From Terana coerulea (Eukaryota; Basidiomycota; Agaricomycetes; Polyporales; Phanerochaetaceae): a stretch of 64,000 nt of DNA. Positions 22,504 through 33,454 of this stretch are shown in pieces. The notes below the pieces were generated by a model. The model did not search any database and was not told the origin of the DNA. It was given only the letters and a program-made list of their open reading frames with translations. A program made the position numbers and the translations under genes. Location: positions 62,001 to 126,000 of the forward strand of contig JAKOGH010000119.1 in assembly GCA_024811115.1 (NCBI GenBank), written 5' to 3'. Each line of letters begins with the position of its first letter. Position 1 is the first letter of the stretch.

Positions 22504-23483
22504 TTTGTGAACTCGAGGCGAGTGCGACCGGAGTTTGAGAGGTGTCTGTCCTGAGGAAACGACCGAGGCACGCCTCGTCCCGTCTTATATGCTTCGTGGA
22601 CGGTTTGAAAATAAATCACGGAAGTCCGAAGTATCTTGCGTCGTCTGTGGTGAAGCATGGTCAAGTGTCCGTGGACCGACGGCCGTCAGGTCGGCTATGT
22701 TCAGTGAGGCGAAACAGGCGGATGAATTTCTGTGCTTCTTCCCTCCGGCGCGCACGCGTGTGTCGTCTCCTTGGCAGAGAGGGCAGAATTGTGGAAAAAC
22801 CTGATGGTCCGGATCGTCCGTGTAACACATGGATCAGCAGAAACAGGTCGAGAGTGAGGTCATGCCTTCGAGAACGTCCGAGAGAAGCACATTTGAGTTG
22901 AATGTCGGCATGAGCTCAGTATGCACTTAACCGCGTATTACCCGAGTTCGTACCGCCAGGTCCTGACTCGTATTGCGAAGCGCAATGTTACACGGCATCC
23001 CCACTGCGTCGAAGTGCGGAGTAGTGAATGGATGTGGGGAGGATCTGGAGAGCTATCCGTGTATGAAAACATTTATATATTATGACAGGTTCTGGGCCAT
23101 TATTTCAAGAAAGATGTAGGCCCCTGAGTCTTGATAGGCACAATCAAAACGCACCGAGGTAGCACAAGCACCTACGATGCTCGACGTCGACGGGTAGTAT
23201 CCTCGAATTTTGTGGAGCGCGGTTGCAGGTAACAAATACCGGTACCGACGTTCTCGCGCGCCTCGAAGCAACGTGCTCGACAACGGTTGGTAAGGTCACT
23301 GACGTCGTTCAACAACAGTCCCTGCTGCATTCAACAGTGTGCGTCAGAAACCCTGCGACTTAATCACACAAATCGCACCGGTAAGGCATAGTAAGACAAG
23401 AACATATGCTGCGATTGCAAAAGCAATTAAGTGACCAACGGGAACAAAAGGATATTCAGAGAGAAACTTAGCACCACCGCAAT
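22504..23483. other. Intergenic, no gene seen
   Basis: About 980 bases between the AA9-CBM1 start and the SRRM1 stop, both minus strand. It should hold the LPMO promoter. Open frames are short and without recognised motifs. No TATA box was assigned. Confidence 0.4.
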
Positions 23484-25179
23484 CTACTGAGAGCTACTCG
23501 GCGCAGCTGCAGAGCTCGATGGCTTCCTAGTGCGCACGACCTTGTTACGTAGAGCTTTCTCCTTCAGTTCGCTCTCTCTTCGTTCTAACTCAGCTTGATC
23601 GGCCATAGGCTACACCTAGGATCAGTTAACTCAAGTCGTGAGTACAAGCAAAGAACGCACCTCGTCCTTATCTTCCCGCTTCGCCTGATCTGCCTGACCA
23701 CGAATTTTCAACTCGGGACTCTTGCCCTTATCCACATTCATCTTCGCATCGTCATCGCGTCCGCGCGGAGCAGCACGGCGAGCTACTTCGTCACTCATCG
23801 TCCTACTGCGACCGCTGCTCCGGCTGACACTTCGGCCGCCGCGCCTCCTATCCTGAGCTTTCCTCCTCGGAGGCGACCTGGACCGACTACGGCTTCTGCT
23901 CGGACTGAGCCTTCGCCGTCTCCGGGGAGGCGAACGGCTGCGGCTGGGACTCCGGCGACGGCCGTATCCGCCGCGGTAAGGCGGCGACCGGGAACGGGAA
24001 GAGGAGCGCGAGCGGCTGGTGAAGGACGCCGACGTCGCGGCGGGGGGCTTCGGTTGGGCTTGTCCCTTGCGCGTCGGTCCCGAGACGACGCGCTGGAGAA
24101 CGCGGCCGTCTGCGAGACGGGGATGCGCGGGGGCGCATCGGCGAAGGGCGACGGGGCGGAGGCGGCCGCGAGCCGCGAGAGCGGTCGCGGCGTGGAGGTG
24201 TGCGGGAAAGCGAGCGTGGGCGAGGCGGAGGAGAGCGTGAGCGGTAACGGCGGGCGGGGCCTGGTGACCTGGAGCTTCTTGAGCTGCGGCTGCTGCCGCT
24301 GGATGAAGCAGAACGTCTTCTTGGGGAGCGTGAGGGTGACCGACGACGCGGTGGAGGAGGCCGCTACAAGTTCGACTTGTTAGCATAATTGATTGAGAGC
24401 TGTCAACGAGCACACATACGCCGCCTCCGCGACCACCCCATCCGCTGTCCCTACCACGGGGTGCTCGCCCTCGTCCATTCCTCTGCCGCGCCCACGACCC
24501 CTACCACGACCTCGTCCACCCCCTCTGGCATCCCGTTCATTGGTCCTTATCTCATCCAAACGCGCTCTTCTATCGCGCTCTTCGATGGCACGAGTGTCGC
24601 CGGCTTTGGCCAACCGCATTTGTTCCTTCTTTTCCTCGACCATGGACCTGGGCACTCCAGCAGGAGATTCTTGGGCTTCAATGAGTAGCTTCCATAGCGC
24701 AGTCATGAAAGCGGGCGTGTCCTTCGTGAGGAAGCCCGTCAGGTTGATCTGCATTTTCCGGGGATCTGGTGTCTGCGATCAGCACATTGTGAGACGAGGG
24801 CGAAAGTATGGAAATTGTAAGAGCGTACGGGTTGTGAGTCATCTTCCAGCAGACCCATCGCGTATTCTACGACCACCTCGTCCTCGAAGCCGACCAGTTC
24901 GACGACCTTGTTGACAATCCATGGTCGGATGACTGTGAGGTTGACTTTTCGCATGTCGACCTAAAATGAGTGCATTAAGTACAGACAAAATAAATCCCAT
25001 ATGTATACCTACCTTCTTGTCGAATTCAGGCGGAAACTTCATACTCTTGAGGAGTTTCATCTCCTTGTCGGAAAACCGACGGTCCTGGTCCGTCGACGTG
25101 CCCTTGAAGAAACCTGGATATATTTCTGAATTAGCAAAGGCCCAAGTCACGCTGCTTCACTCGTACCAGCGTCGGCCAT
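23484..25179 (-). CDS. SRRM1-like splicing coactivator (PWI domain plus RS repeats)
   Basis: Probable nuclear matrix splicing coactivator related to SRm160. The start MADAGFFKGTSTDQDRRFSD matches the conserved SRRM1 opening, followed by EMKLLKSMKFPPEFDKK. The PWI domain follows: VDMRKVNLTVIRPWIVNKVV, ELVGFEDEVVVEYAMGLLED, MQINLTGFLTKDTPAFMTAL. A Glu/Lys/Arg helix (EEKKEQMRLAKAGDTRAIEE) and a Gly-Arg (GR)n stretch follow. The distal exon encodes long SR/RS repeats (SRSRSRSRSPPRRKAQDRR). The last small exon gives MADQAELERRESELKEKALR and ends SSSAAAPSSSQ. In the GC-rich RS region a frame change near 24080-24090 has no obvious intron and may be an indel. The large plus-strand frame here is a low-complexity shadow. 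Confidence 0.87.
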
Positions 25180-26235
25180 GACTACAGGGGTAGTGAAAGG
25201 TGGTGTGGACGCGCTATAGTATCCTCGAAGACGTAGGAGTCGAACACTGCTCGCAAAGCGCTTGCTTTGCTGGTGACCGCTAGTTGACTGTGAGAATGAT
25301 GCGTCCCAGAAGGGTGCCTCTCCCACAACACAACGACGGCCCTCATTGTCTCCATCACCTCTGTCTTCACAACCTTCGCTGCTTTCCCAATATCAGAGCA
25401 TATACAGAGATATCTCGACAATTTTGTGACCTTTCTACCCATATTCTTTCCCCAACCTCGCAAAACCACAGCCAATCGTCTTGGCTACTCAGCCTGCTCG
25501 CCGCGTTCCTCACGGTTATCCGTGCTAGCGGGACAACATGACACATTCGTCCCTGGAACCCGTCGCGATTTTCGCCACTTACGTCTACCCCAAGGACTTC
25601 CGGCCATCCTCCACGGTACCATGCTTGCACGGGTCACAGCGAGACGTCAGGGAGGAGCCTGGAAACTCACAATGGGCATAATTTACCAAAATCGGGTCTC
25701 CCATGCGGACAATTTTTGGGTTCCAATGTCCGGATTTGCGGGTGATTTTCTTGGCCCACCAGTGTCCGGACTTTGCCCCAAACCTTTACCGCGATTTTCC
25801 AGGGTCCTCGTCAGGGTCGCCTCCAGGCATGAGCCCACCTTGTCAACTCCACAGGAACCGAGACATCCTGGCTTTGCAGTGCTTTGTTCCGAGGACTGGC
25901 ATACCCATGGTAAGGATTTTACCAGACTCTCATGCGCGGCTTGTACTTACTTCAGTCTTCTACTCAGAGTTACACCGATGCTTCATGCGCCAGCGGTCTT
26001 ACGGGAACCTACGACGCATGGCGAAAATGGCTAACGGCGTTCTGCAACGTACCGTTCCATAATGGAACCTCCCACGGAAATTGATGAGAACGGACGGTGC
26101 CTTATCCCGCCTCATGCTAGCGCACGGACCTAGACGGACCCTCGGAGAGTTCCTTGTCTAGCGCACAGGGAACTGTCGACAACACGTGTGGCAATGCTTC
26201 GCCATTAACTTCGCGCGACGTCTCGCCTTCCATCC
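25180..26235. other. Divergent intergenic region, no gene seen
   Basis: About 1.05 kb between the SRRM1 start (minus) and the first SET gene (plus). Several moderately long frames overlap on both strands at 25.4-26.0 kb but carry no recognised domain. They could be degenerate mobile-element sequence; this is unproven. Confidence 0.35.
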
Positions 26236-27421
26236 ATGGCCTCTGCACTCTTCCCCCCAGGCAAGGCCTCCTCCTTCTCCTTCACCTCGACACCCATGTC
26301 CACCACCCAGGCCGGCGCGTTTCCCAACCGTGTGGGCTATGTCCCGCACACAGCGAAGTTCGCAGTCAGCATAGAAGAGCAGGAAGAGACGTTCTTTGTG
26401 CAGGACATCCCTGGCAAGGGCAAAGGCATCGCCGCCGCTCGTCCCATCCGGCGAGGGGAGTTCCTCTTTCGGAACCCCCGCTGTTCACACTCCCGCCTTC
26501 GCCCACAAACTCCAACATTCTAGGCGCACTCGTCAAGTGCTCTCGAGAGGAGCAGTGCCAGTTCTTTGCGCTCTCCAACTCGTATAGGCGACGGCTGCTG
26601 CCTGCCCTAGCCATCTGGGAGACCAACTTCCTTCTGCTAGGGAACGGAAGCAACCCCTCGAGCACTCGAAAGTCACAGCAAGAGCTGGCCGGGCTCTTCC
26701 TCCTTGCGTCACGCTTCAACTCGTCGTGTATTCCGAACGTCAGCAAGGCATGGGACGAAGTCCGGGGCGTCATGGTGTTCCGCACCCTGCGCGACATTGT
26801 GGAGGGAGAGGAGCTCTGCTTCAATTATTGCGACGTCCTCGAGACGCGGGCGGAGAGACAACGTGAACTCATGGACGAGTTTGGCTTCGAATGCACGTGC
26901 GTCGCATGCGGCTATGAAGGAGAAGAGGCGGCCGAGAGCGATAAACGGCGTTCAGCGATTATGAGGCTGTTCGAGGAGGTCGGTCGTTGTGGGAAAGAAC
27001 CGACGCTTGGGATACGCAAGGTTCGTTCTCTCGACACCTCCACAGTCACTCCCACATGCTTATTTCGACTACCATATCCACAGATCAAGCTCGCACTGCG
27101 AATGCTCAAGGAGGAGCAGCTCGTGCACTACGAGGCCTCCTTCTGCTACGACGCCTTCCAGTTCTGCGTTCTGGTGGGTCCACGTCGCTCTACGCCCGGC
27201 TCGGGGGATTGCGAACGCTGACCCTGATCCGCCGCGTGCAGGTGTCAGATTACCCGAACGCGAAGGCGTGGATACGGCGGGCCTGGGAAGTATCCTGCAT
27301 CACGTCCGGACCAGATAGCAATGCGGCGCGCATGTTCAAGATGCACTGGGCCAACCCACGGTCACATCCGTCGGCGGGTCTGTTACCCAAGTCGACGCTG
27401 TCACCTCCCGATGATCGATGA
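26236..27421 (+). CDS. SET-domain protein 1 of a tandem pair (frame break in SET N-lobe)
   Basis: Putative lysine methyltransferase of the fungal SMYD-like class lacking an evident MYND finger. Residues include FFVQDIPGKGKGIAAARPIR (SET start). After a frame break come LFLLASRFNSSCIPNVSKAW (the SET N-SC motif), GEELCFNYCDVLETRAERQR (the E-L-CF-Y motif) and FGFECTCVACGYEGEE (post-SET Cys). Two introns follow, giving IKLALRMLKEEQLVHYEASF and VSDYPNAKAWIRRAWEVSCI. Near 26463-26469 one base appears missing: the frame GEFLF should continue into SEPPLFTLPP, as the paralogue downstream does with AESPLF. Start 26236 is the first in-frame Met. The break could be an assembly error or could mark a pseudogene. 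Confidence 0.75.
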
Positions 27422-28042
27422 GTCTCATTGGATTCCTGGAATAGCTGGGCTGACCGGATATTGCGATGCTGTGTGGAGTTATGCTGGGACTTGTCGTCGT
27501 TTCTATTAGAGTCTGCAATGTGCTGTACTGTAACCTTCTTCACTTATTGTATCGAGCATGCTGATTTACCTTGTGTCGCGTAATAGAATAACTCCGTGTT
27601 CACACCAATTCATACACCCACACGGCGGATCAGAAGACTACCTCGGAGCACAGCCTCTCTTCTATTAGCGGTGCAGTCTAAAGTTTGAAGCCTAGACGTC
27701 ATGTTGTGCCTCGCCTCATGGCCTTCATATCGATCATACGTATGTCAATGCGTTTGCCCGCCTGCAAGCGTCAACCGCGCGAGATGCACGTTCCATCTTG
27801 GTAAGAGTCTGCGGAAAGGCTCTAACCTGCTCTGCTAACCGTTTTCTCACAGCGTGTTTGCTGCGTGCAGCAGCAACGCCTCTATCTTGCACTTGCCGCA
27901 CCACATTATATCGCGATATGAAGGTTCGTCCACGCATAAGCCTCATGCATTGTCGAGTATAAACCCAAGTCTTCCATTCTACAGCCTACCATCTACATAT
28001 CCCCCTATACAACTGTGGTACGAGCCCTCGAACGGCATCTAT
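27422..28042. other. Intergenic between the SET paralogues
   Basis: About 620 bases. A possible 5' coding extension of the second SET gene lies from about 27854, but the simplest model starts at 28043. Nothing else recognised. Confidence 0.35.
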
Positions 28043-29032
28043 ATGGACCAAGGTACGGTTTGCCAGACGAAGCAGCGGGCACTGACGCTGACCCCTTCTC
28101 ACCGATAGAATACGGTTTCTCTATCGAAGACGTCCCGGGGAAAGGCAAGGGCGTCATCGCCCGCCGGCATTTCCGGAGGGGCGAGACCGTTCTGGCCGAG
28201 TCGCCGCTCTTCACGCAGCAGATCGTGCGAGGGACCTCTACCGTCCTGTCTGCGCTGGCGGGCTGCACGCCCGACGAGCGCACGGCGTACTACCGCCTGC
28301 ACAACTGCCACGCCGGGCGGCACCCCGCCGCGCTCGGCATCTTCGAGACAAACGTCCTGCCGTGCGGGCGCAATGACGCGCACGGGCACACGGCGGGCGA
28401 GGGCGGGCTGTTCCTGTGTGCGGCGCGCTTCAACTCGTCCTGCGTGCCGAACGTGAACAACCGGTGGGACGCGGACCGCAAGCAGGTTGTGTTGCGCACG
28501 GTGCGCGACGTCGCGCCAGGCGAGGAGCTGTGCCTCGCGTATGGGAAGCTGCTGGCCGCACGGGAGGAGCGGCGGGACGAGCTGAGGCGGAAGTTTGGGT
28601 TCGAGTGCGCGTGCGAGGCGTGCGCCCTGGAAGGGAAGGCGTTGGCGGAGAGCGACGCGGGGCGGGAATGCCTGGGGATGCTCTACAGCGCCCATCTGCA
28701 GGGGATGTATGACGACCCCGTGGAGGGCATTGGCGAGGTGAGGCAGTCATCGTTGTATTCAGGAAGCGACGCTGATATAGCGAGTCCAGGCGGTACTAGC
28801 TCTTCGATTCCTGCACGAAGAGAAGCTACCGGTGTATGAGTCTTCCTTCTACTTTACCGGCTTCCATTGCTGCGCTGTGGTGTCAGACTACACAAGTGCG
28901 AAGGCATGGGCGTGCAAAGCCCTGGAAGCCTCGCGCGCAGCTTTCGGCGAGCAGAACGTCGGACATTGGAAGAGGTATAGCGCGGACCCGCGGGTATACG
29001 AGGAAGCCGGGAGCATGGGGAAAGGACATTAG
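28043..29032 (+). CDS. SET-domain protein 2 of a tandem pair
   Basis: Paralogue of the gene 0.6 kb upstream. The start ATG at 28043 is split by a 55-nt intron (28054-28108) and yields MDQEYGFSIEDVPGKGKGVI. Then come FRRGETVLAESPLFTQQIV, LFLCAARFNSSCVPNVNNRW, GEELCLAYGKLLAAREERRD and FGFECACEACALEGKALAES, the same SET and post-SET motifs as its neighbour. After introns the C-terminal part reads ALRFLHEEKLPVYESSFYF and VSDYTSAKAWACKALEAS. The main exon is much richer in G+C than its surroundings, which creates long antisense frames. The frame is intact here. The substrate is unknown; histone or non-histone methylation is family-level inference. Confidence 0.8.
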
Positions 29033-30168
29033 CTACGCCCGATTCTCCCATCTGGGCCATGCTGGGAATTTAACACAGTATATATTATACGTGCACCTTA
29101 TTTATCCAAATTCTTTCTCCATCCACCGTCGTTCGAGCTCACAGACCAGGATTGAAGTTCAACGAACTCGAGGTACTATGGGTGGCCCATGGTGGGCGCT
29201 TGAGTCACTTTATAAAAGTGATGGTGTTTATAATTCTTGAATATCTCCTCGTCAAGCCAACCCACGCCCTTGAGATTATTTTTCACGCTACCTAGCATGT
29301 GCTCATATATTATAATATATTATTTGTGTTTTGATATGTGGGAGGGAGGAGCATGAATTTCGAAAGATCTCGAAGGGACTGTTTTGGCCGTCAATTTCCC
29401 AGCTGATGGAGCAACCTGCCAAGACGCCCTTGACAGAATATGCCTGTAATTTTTGTCACTAGTCTTAATAGCTTATGATACAATACGCGCTCTTTTGGCC
29501 CGATACTTGTTGGAGGGGTACAAGGCAGAAATACTATAAAGCCTGGCACCTCCTGTTGAGCGCAACTAGCAGTATAGTCTACATCCAAACTCTGGGTCCT
29601 TCAGTGTAGTGTCCCGGAGTTTGAAACGGCACGTCAGGCATTGCCTTGCCGTCACGGCATCTCCCATGTGGCGAGCCCGGGAGAGCCCGCTGTATACTTA
29701 CACGGGAGCATCCCTTCCGACTATTTAAGAGGCTGTCCTAGAGCCTACTAGCAGTATTAGTAAGTCGTGGTCTATCAGAGCCTAGACCTGAGCGAGGCCC
29801 GTGGGAGAATCACAGCCGGATCCGGAGCACCTTCGGACCGATGCAGCAGAACCTTGAGATGACTGTCGGTGTGACTGCCATAAGCTCTGTCTGGCAGTGT
29901 CAACTGTAACACCCGTACTCTGCCCTGTACCATGAAGTTCTGAGTTGGTTCATTATCTGCAGTGAGTGCTCAGTACACCCCAGCATCGCCTACTATTGAA
30001 ATTCTCATTATATTGCATTATTAGTACTGTAGGCTCACCCACTTTAAGTTACTTTGGCCTTCGGATGCCAAGTATCTTCACGTTGGAATTCGACGAGAAG
30101 CCATCACAAACTATTTATTCGTGCTATTTGGATCGGAGAGACTTATTCTACCTTAAACTACGACGACT
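29033..30168. other. Intergenic with LTR-like segment
   Basis: About 1.1 kb between the SET pair and HEM14. It contains an AT-rich stretch with TATAATATATTATT at 29308 and the LTR-like sequence at 29608-29911. No gene recognised. Confidence 0.4.
29608..29911 (+). repeat. Possible solo LTR
   Basis: The segment starts TGTAGTGTCCCGG and ends CAACTGTAACA, the TG...CA ends expected of an LTR. It has a central promoter-like TATTTAAGAGGCTGTCC and a GC-rich downstream half. I could not find a clear 5-bp target-site duplication or an internal retroelement, so this is tentative. Confidence 0.3.
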
Positions 30169-31781
30169 ATGTCCCCCAGCCGTATCTCCGTCATCGGCGG
30201 CGGTCTCAGCGGTCTCTCGTCCGCTTTCCACCTCTCCCGGCGGTTCCCGTCCGCCAAAGTCACTCTTATCGAGCAGTCGCCACGTTTAGGGGGCTGGGTG
30301 TACAGCGAGAGGGTGGGCGTGCGAGATGAAAGCGGTAATGAAGCTCAAATGCTTCTGGAGAGGGGACCGCGGACCCTAAGGCCAACTAGCAAGGCCATGC
30401 TTGAATTGGTACGTTTAATATATGCATTGAACGTGACGTTCAATAAGAGAACATGCTGACCGAAAGAAGCCTAGATAAACCTTCTCGACCTTACTCCATC
30501 TTTGCTCACTGTCCCCAAGACTGCTCCAGCAGCGAAGACACGCTTTCTGCGCATACCTGATACCAATGGGCTCACGGCACTCCCTTCATCTCTCGGGAGC
30601 ATGTTCTTGTCTCCACTGGGGCGATCAATGCTTCTCAATGGAGCGCTAGAGCCTTTCAGAATGTACACGGACAGCCGAGCCCGCCTCCATGCCGAAGACG
30701 GCGACGAATCACTACACCAGTTTCTTGCGGCAAGACTTGGGCCAGAGCTCGCTCGGACGTTGGGTAGTGCCCTCGTGCACGGTATTTACGCCGCAGACTC
30801 TCGCTTGCTCAGCGTCAAGGCCGCGTTTCCGTCCCTGTGGACCTCGGCGCAGGACGGCGGCGGCAGCATCGTCCGCGGAATGCTGGTGCAAGCCTTGCGT
30901 GCTAAACCGCCGCCTCCAAAGGATGACTATCTGTTAGGCGACGTACCGAAGCGCATGGAGAATACCAGCGTGTATTCGTTCAGGGAAGGAATGAGCACTC
31001 TTGTAGATGCTCTGGAGAAATCCCTGAAAGCACGCGATAACGTCGAAGTGTTGAGGAACGCTGGTGTAAGAGTCCATCCGAAGGAATGCGAAGGAAAATG
31101 ACCTCGTGGTAAGTACGGCGAGTAGGATCTGAACTCTTCAGTGCTAAGATATCATGTCTTGTTCAGGTGCACACCGCTGACCAGCAAATCCGGACATCGC
31201 ATGTGGTAGCTGCCACTCCTCTTCCAGTATTGAAGGCCATTCTAGACAGGTCCTCCTTACCTGCGTTGCCTCACCTCTCCTTCGAACCGACCTCATCCGT
31301 CACTGTCGTCAATCTCGTATTCCCTCCGTCGGAACGGCCGATACATCCGGACGGCTTCGGATACCTCATACCGAGGGATAAGGATGACAACGCGCTGGTG
31401 TTGGGCACCGTCTTCGACTCCTGTTCTCTCGCCGGACAGGATAACTATCCTTCATCGGACGCTCCGCGGTTTACGAAGATGACCATGATGATTCGCGCGG
31501 GCCCCTCGTCGCCACCCGTCACCGAAGCGAAGGTCCTGGAATACCTCACCGAACACCTGGCGCTGTCCTCGCCGCTGCCCAAGCCCGTGTACTTCCGCGC
31601 GCATGAGCAGCGGGAGTGTATACCGACGCCCACGGTCGGCCACGTGCAGAGGATGAAGGAGCTGAAGAGCGCGGTGCAGAAGGAGTGGGACGGCCGGCTG
31701 GAGGTGCTTGGCGCTGGCGTCGGCGGGGTGAGCGTGGGGGATTGCATAGAGCAGGGACGGCGTGCCGGCGGCGGCTGGTAG
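30169..31781 (+). CDS. HEM14: Protoporphyrinogen oxidase (Hem14)
   Basis: FAD-dependent oxidase of the penultimate heme-biosynthesis step at the inner mitochondrial membrane. The start MSPSRISVIGGGLSGLSSAF shows the dinucleotide-binding GxGxxG-type motif, followed by LIEQSPRLGGWVYSERVG and LLERGPRTLRP. Exon 2 holds GLTALPSSLGSMFLSPLGRS and HGIYAADSRLLSVKAAFPSL, typical PPO motifs. The last exon has HVVAATPLPVLKAILDRSSL and ends LGAGVGGVSVGDCIEQGRRA, the C-terminal FAD-contacting segment. An in-frame TGA at 31099-31101 stops exon 2 just before its splice donor. Shifting by one base restores KENDLV before VHTADQQ, so a one-base indel between about 31030 and 31095 is likely. About 480-500 residues when corrected. 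Confidence 0.87.
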
Positions 31782-32216
31782 TGCAGATACAACCCACGTA
31801 CTTACGTCCCTGGAAAATAATAACAAGGCATTCACGACCATGTGCTCTTGTGTCCGTTGCATCGCGGCCCCTCGACTCCCCTCGACGAGCGAAGAGCGTG
31901 CTGGGAACGCACCAAGCCGCTGTCCACGGCATGTCTTACAGTCTGATCACCCAGAAGCGCATACGGGCTAATTGGACCCTGGATGGGCGAGATGCGCGCA
32001 CACGACCAACACAGTCGGTGGCGCGATATCAGCCCCTCTTCGTCTCGGTGCCGTACGAGTTTCGAAAAGTATATTCCACAAGAGAAAGTCAAGTATTGCA
32101 TACGCCCTAATCCTAATCCTATTTGCTACGGCCTAAGTAACAGATCCCGTAGATAAACCAACTATACAGCATCTAGAAAAAATACACGGTGGAAAAGTAC
32201 AGAATCCGAATTGGTG
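31782..32216. other. Convergent intergenic region
   Basis: 435 bases between the HEM14 stop and the stop of the minus-strand membrane protein; probably 3' UTRs. Confidence 0.4.
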
Positions 32217-33454
32217 TTACATGTCCGTCCATTCGCTCCGCTCCACATCCGGCTTGACCGACTGGTGGTGCTTCACTGTCTCCGCGGTCGTGTTGATGTC
32301 CCGCGAGATCATGACTTCCATCGGGCCCCTGCTCGGGTGCAGGCTCGAGCGCATCAGGTTCAGCGGGTACGTCGGGTTGGCGGACTCGACGAAGGAGGAG
32401 CTGCCGTTGTTCCTCTGGTCGACGCGGATGATGATGAGGTTGAACGAGATGCCGACGACGACGACCATCTGCATGAAGTTAAATCGGCGAAGGCCCAGGA
32501 TATAGCGGACGGTGAACACGCACCATGTCCGAGACGCCATAGATGGCGTTGCTTCCGGCGAGCTCAGTGATGAACGTGAGGATCACGAACAAGGTGTAGA
32601 GCATGCCCGACTCGATGATGATGCGGATGACCTGCTCAAGCCTGGTCCGCTCCCTCTTGAGGGGGCTCTTCTGTGCGGCTTGCGACGTGGTCCCTTTGTT
32701 AATCTTTCCAATTCTCCAAACGATAAGACCTGCCAGAGCGGTCAGGAACCAGCCAGTGGAACAGCGGCCACGCGACGTACCCGTAGTGAGAAAGTTGAGA
32801 GCGATAGTCACACAAAAGAAGGAATAAAGGAATGGCTTCAGTAGCTTCTGTTGACTGATGACGGTGTCGGTATTGAGGGTAGCGGTGATATAGATAATCA
32901 TGACTGAGCACGCGACGTCCGCCAGCCACATGATAATGGGGATAATGGCGATTCCCCAGCTATGGGAGAAAGATCACCCAACAGCGGTAGATCTGCGCCA
33001 CCGAGATAATGAGATTCAGCACTTGAGTTGCCATGCGACAAAGCGACATACCAGCATCGCGTCCCCGATGAGCGACATGACCTGGGTGTCGACCGTCTAA
33101 ACGTCGTACCCCGCGTGAGGCGTGCGCAGCACAGCATGGGGCGCAGGGCACGCACCTTCATGACATTGACCCAGTACGAGATGTCGTCGAACTGCGCCTC
33201 GGCGCCCCCGCGCCGTGGAAGAAGATGAACGCGTCGAGGTTGTGCCGCAGGCCGAGCGCGACGTCCAGCGTGGCGAACGCGGCCATGAGCGCGCACACGG
33301 CGACCATCGACCAGTTCACGGCGGCCTTCAGGCCCTGCCGGCCCCAGAAGAGCGCGCGGACGCAGAGCGCGAGGGTGACGACGTACATGCCGTACGCGAC
33401 GGACTCCATGAAGAGCGCGACGATCTGCGCCTCAGTGACGGGGAAGGGCGGCAT
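32217..33454 (-). CDS. Uncharacterised multi-pass membrane protein (basidiomycete 7TM-like)
   Basis: I recognise the general type, a large family of uncharacterised seven-helix agaricomycete proteins, but not a function. The start at 33454 gives MPPFPVTEAQIVALFMESVA and a first helix VAYGMYVVTLALCVRALFWG, then WSMVAVCALMAAFATLDVAL. Further exons give FDDISYWVNVMK, a helix with the IYRCW motif, MWLADVACSVMIIYITATLN, FLYSFFCVTIALNFLTTG and LYTLFVILTFITELAGSNAI. The last helix is MVVVVGISFNLIIIRVDQRN, followed by a hydrophilic tail. At 33205-33209 a run of five bases (C on plus) appears one short, breaking frame between HGAG and AEAQFDDISYW. An upstream in-frame Met at 33529 is an alternative start. 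Confidence 0.65.

Noticed and set aside
23595..24383. Plus-strand 262-codon Ala/Arg-rich frame
   Set aside because: Complement of the GC-rich RS repeats of SRRM1; low complexity, no domain.
28099..28695. Minus-strand 198-codon frame
   Set aside because: Shadow of the GC-rich SET exon on the plus strand, which has clear conserved motifs.
31452..32110. Overlapping frames on both strands at the HEM14 3' end
   Set aside because: The plus-strand HEM14 C-terminal FAD motif explains the coding signal; the others are shadows.
32105..32125. Telomere-like CCCTAATCCTAATCC
   Set aside because: Too short, imperfect and internal; not evidence of a telomere or an interstitial array.
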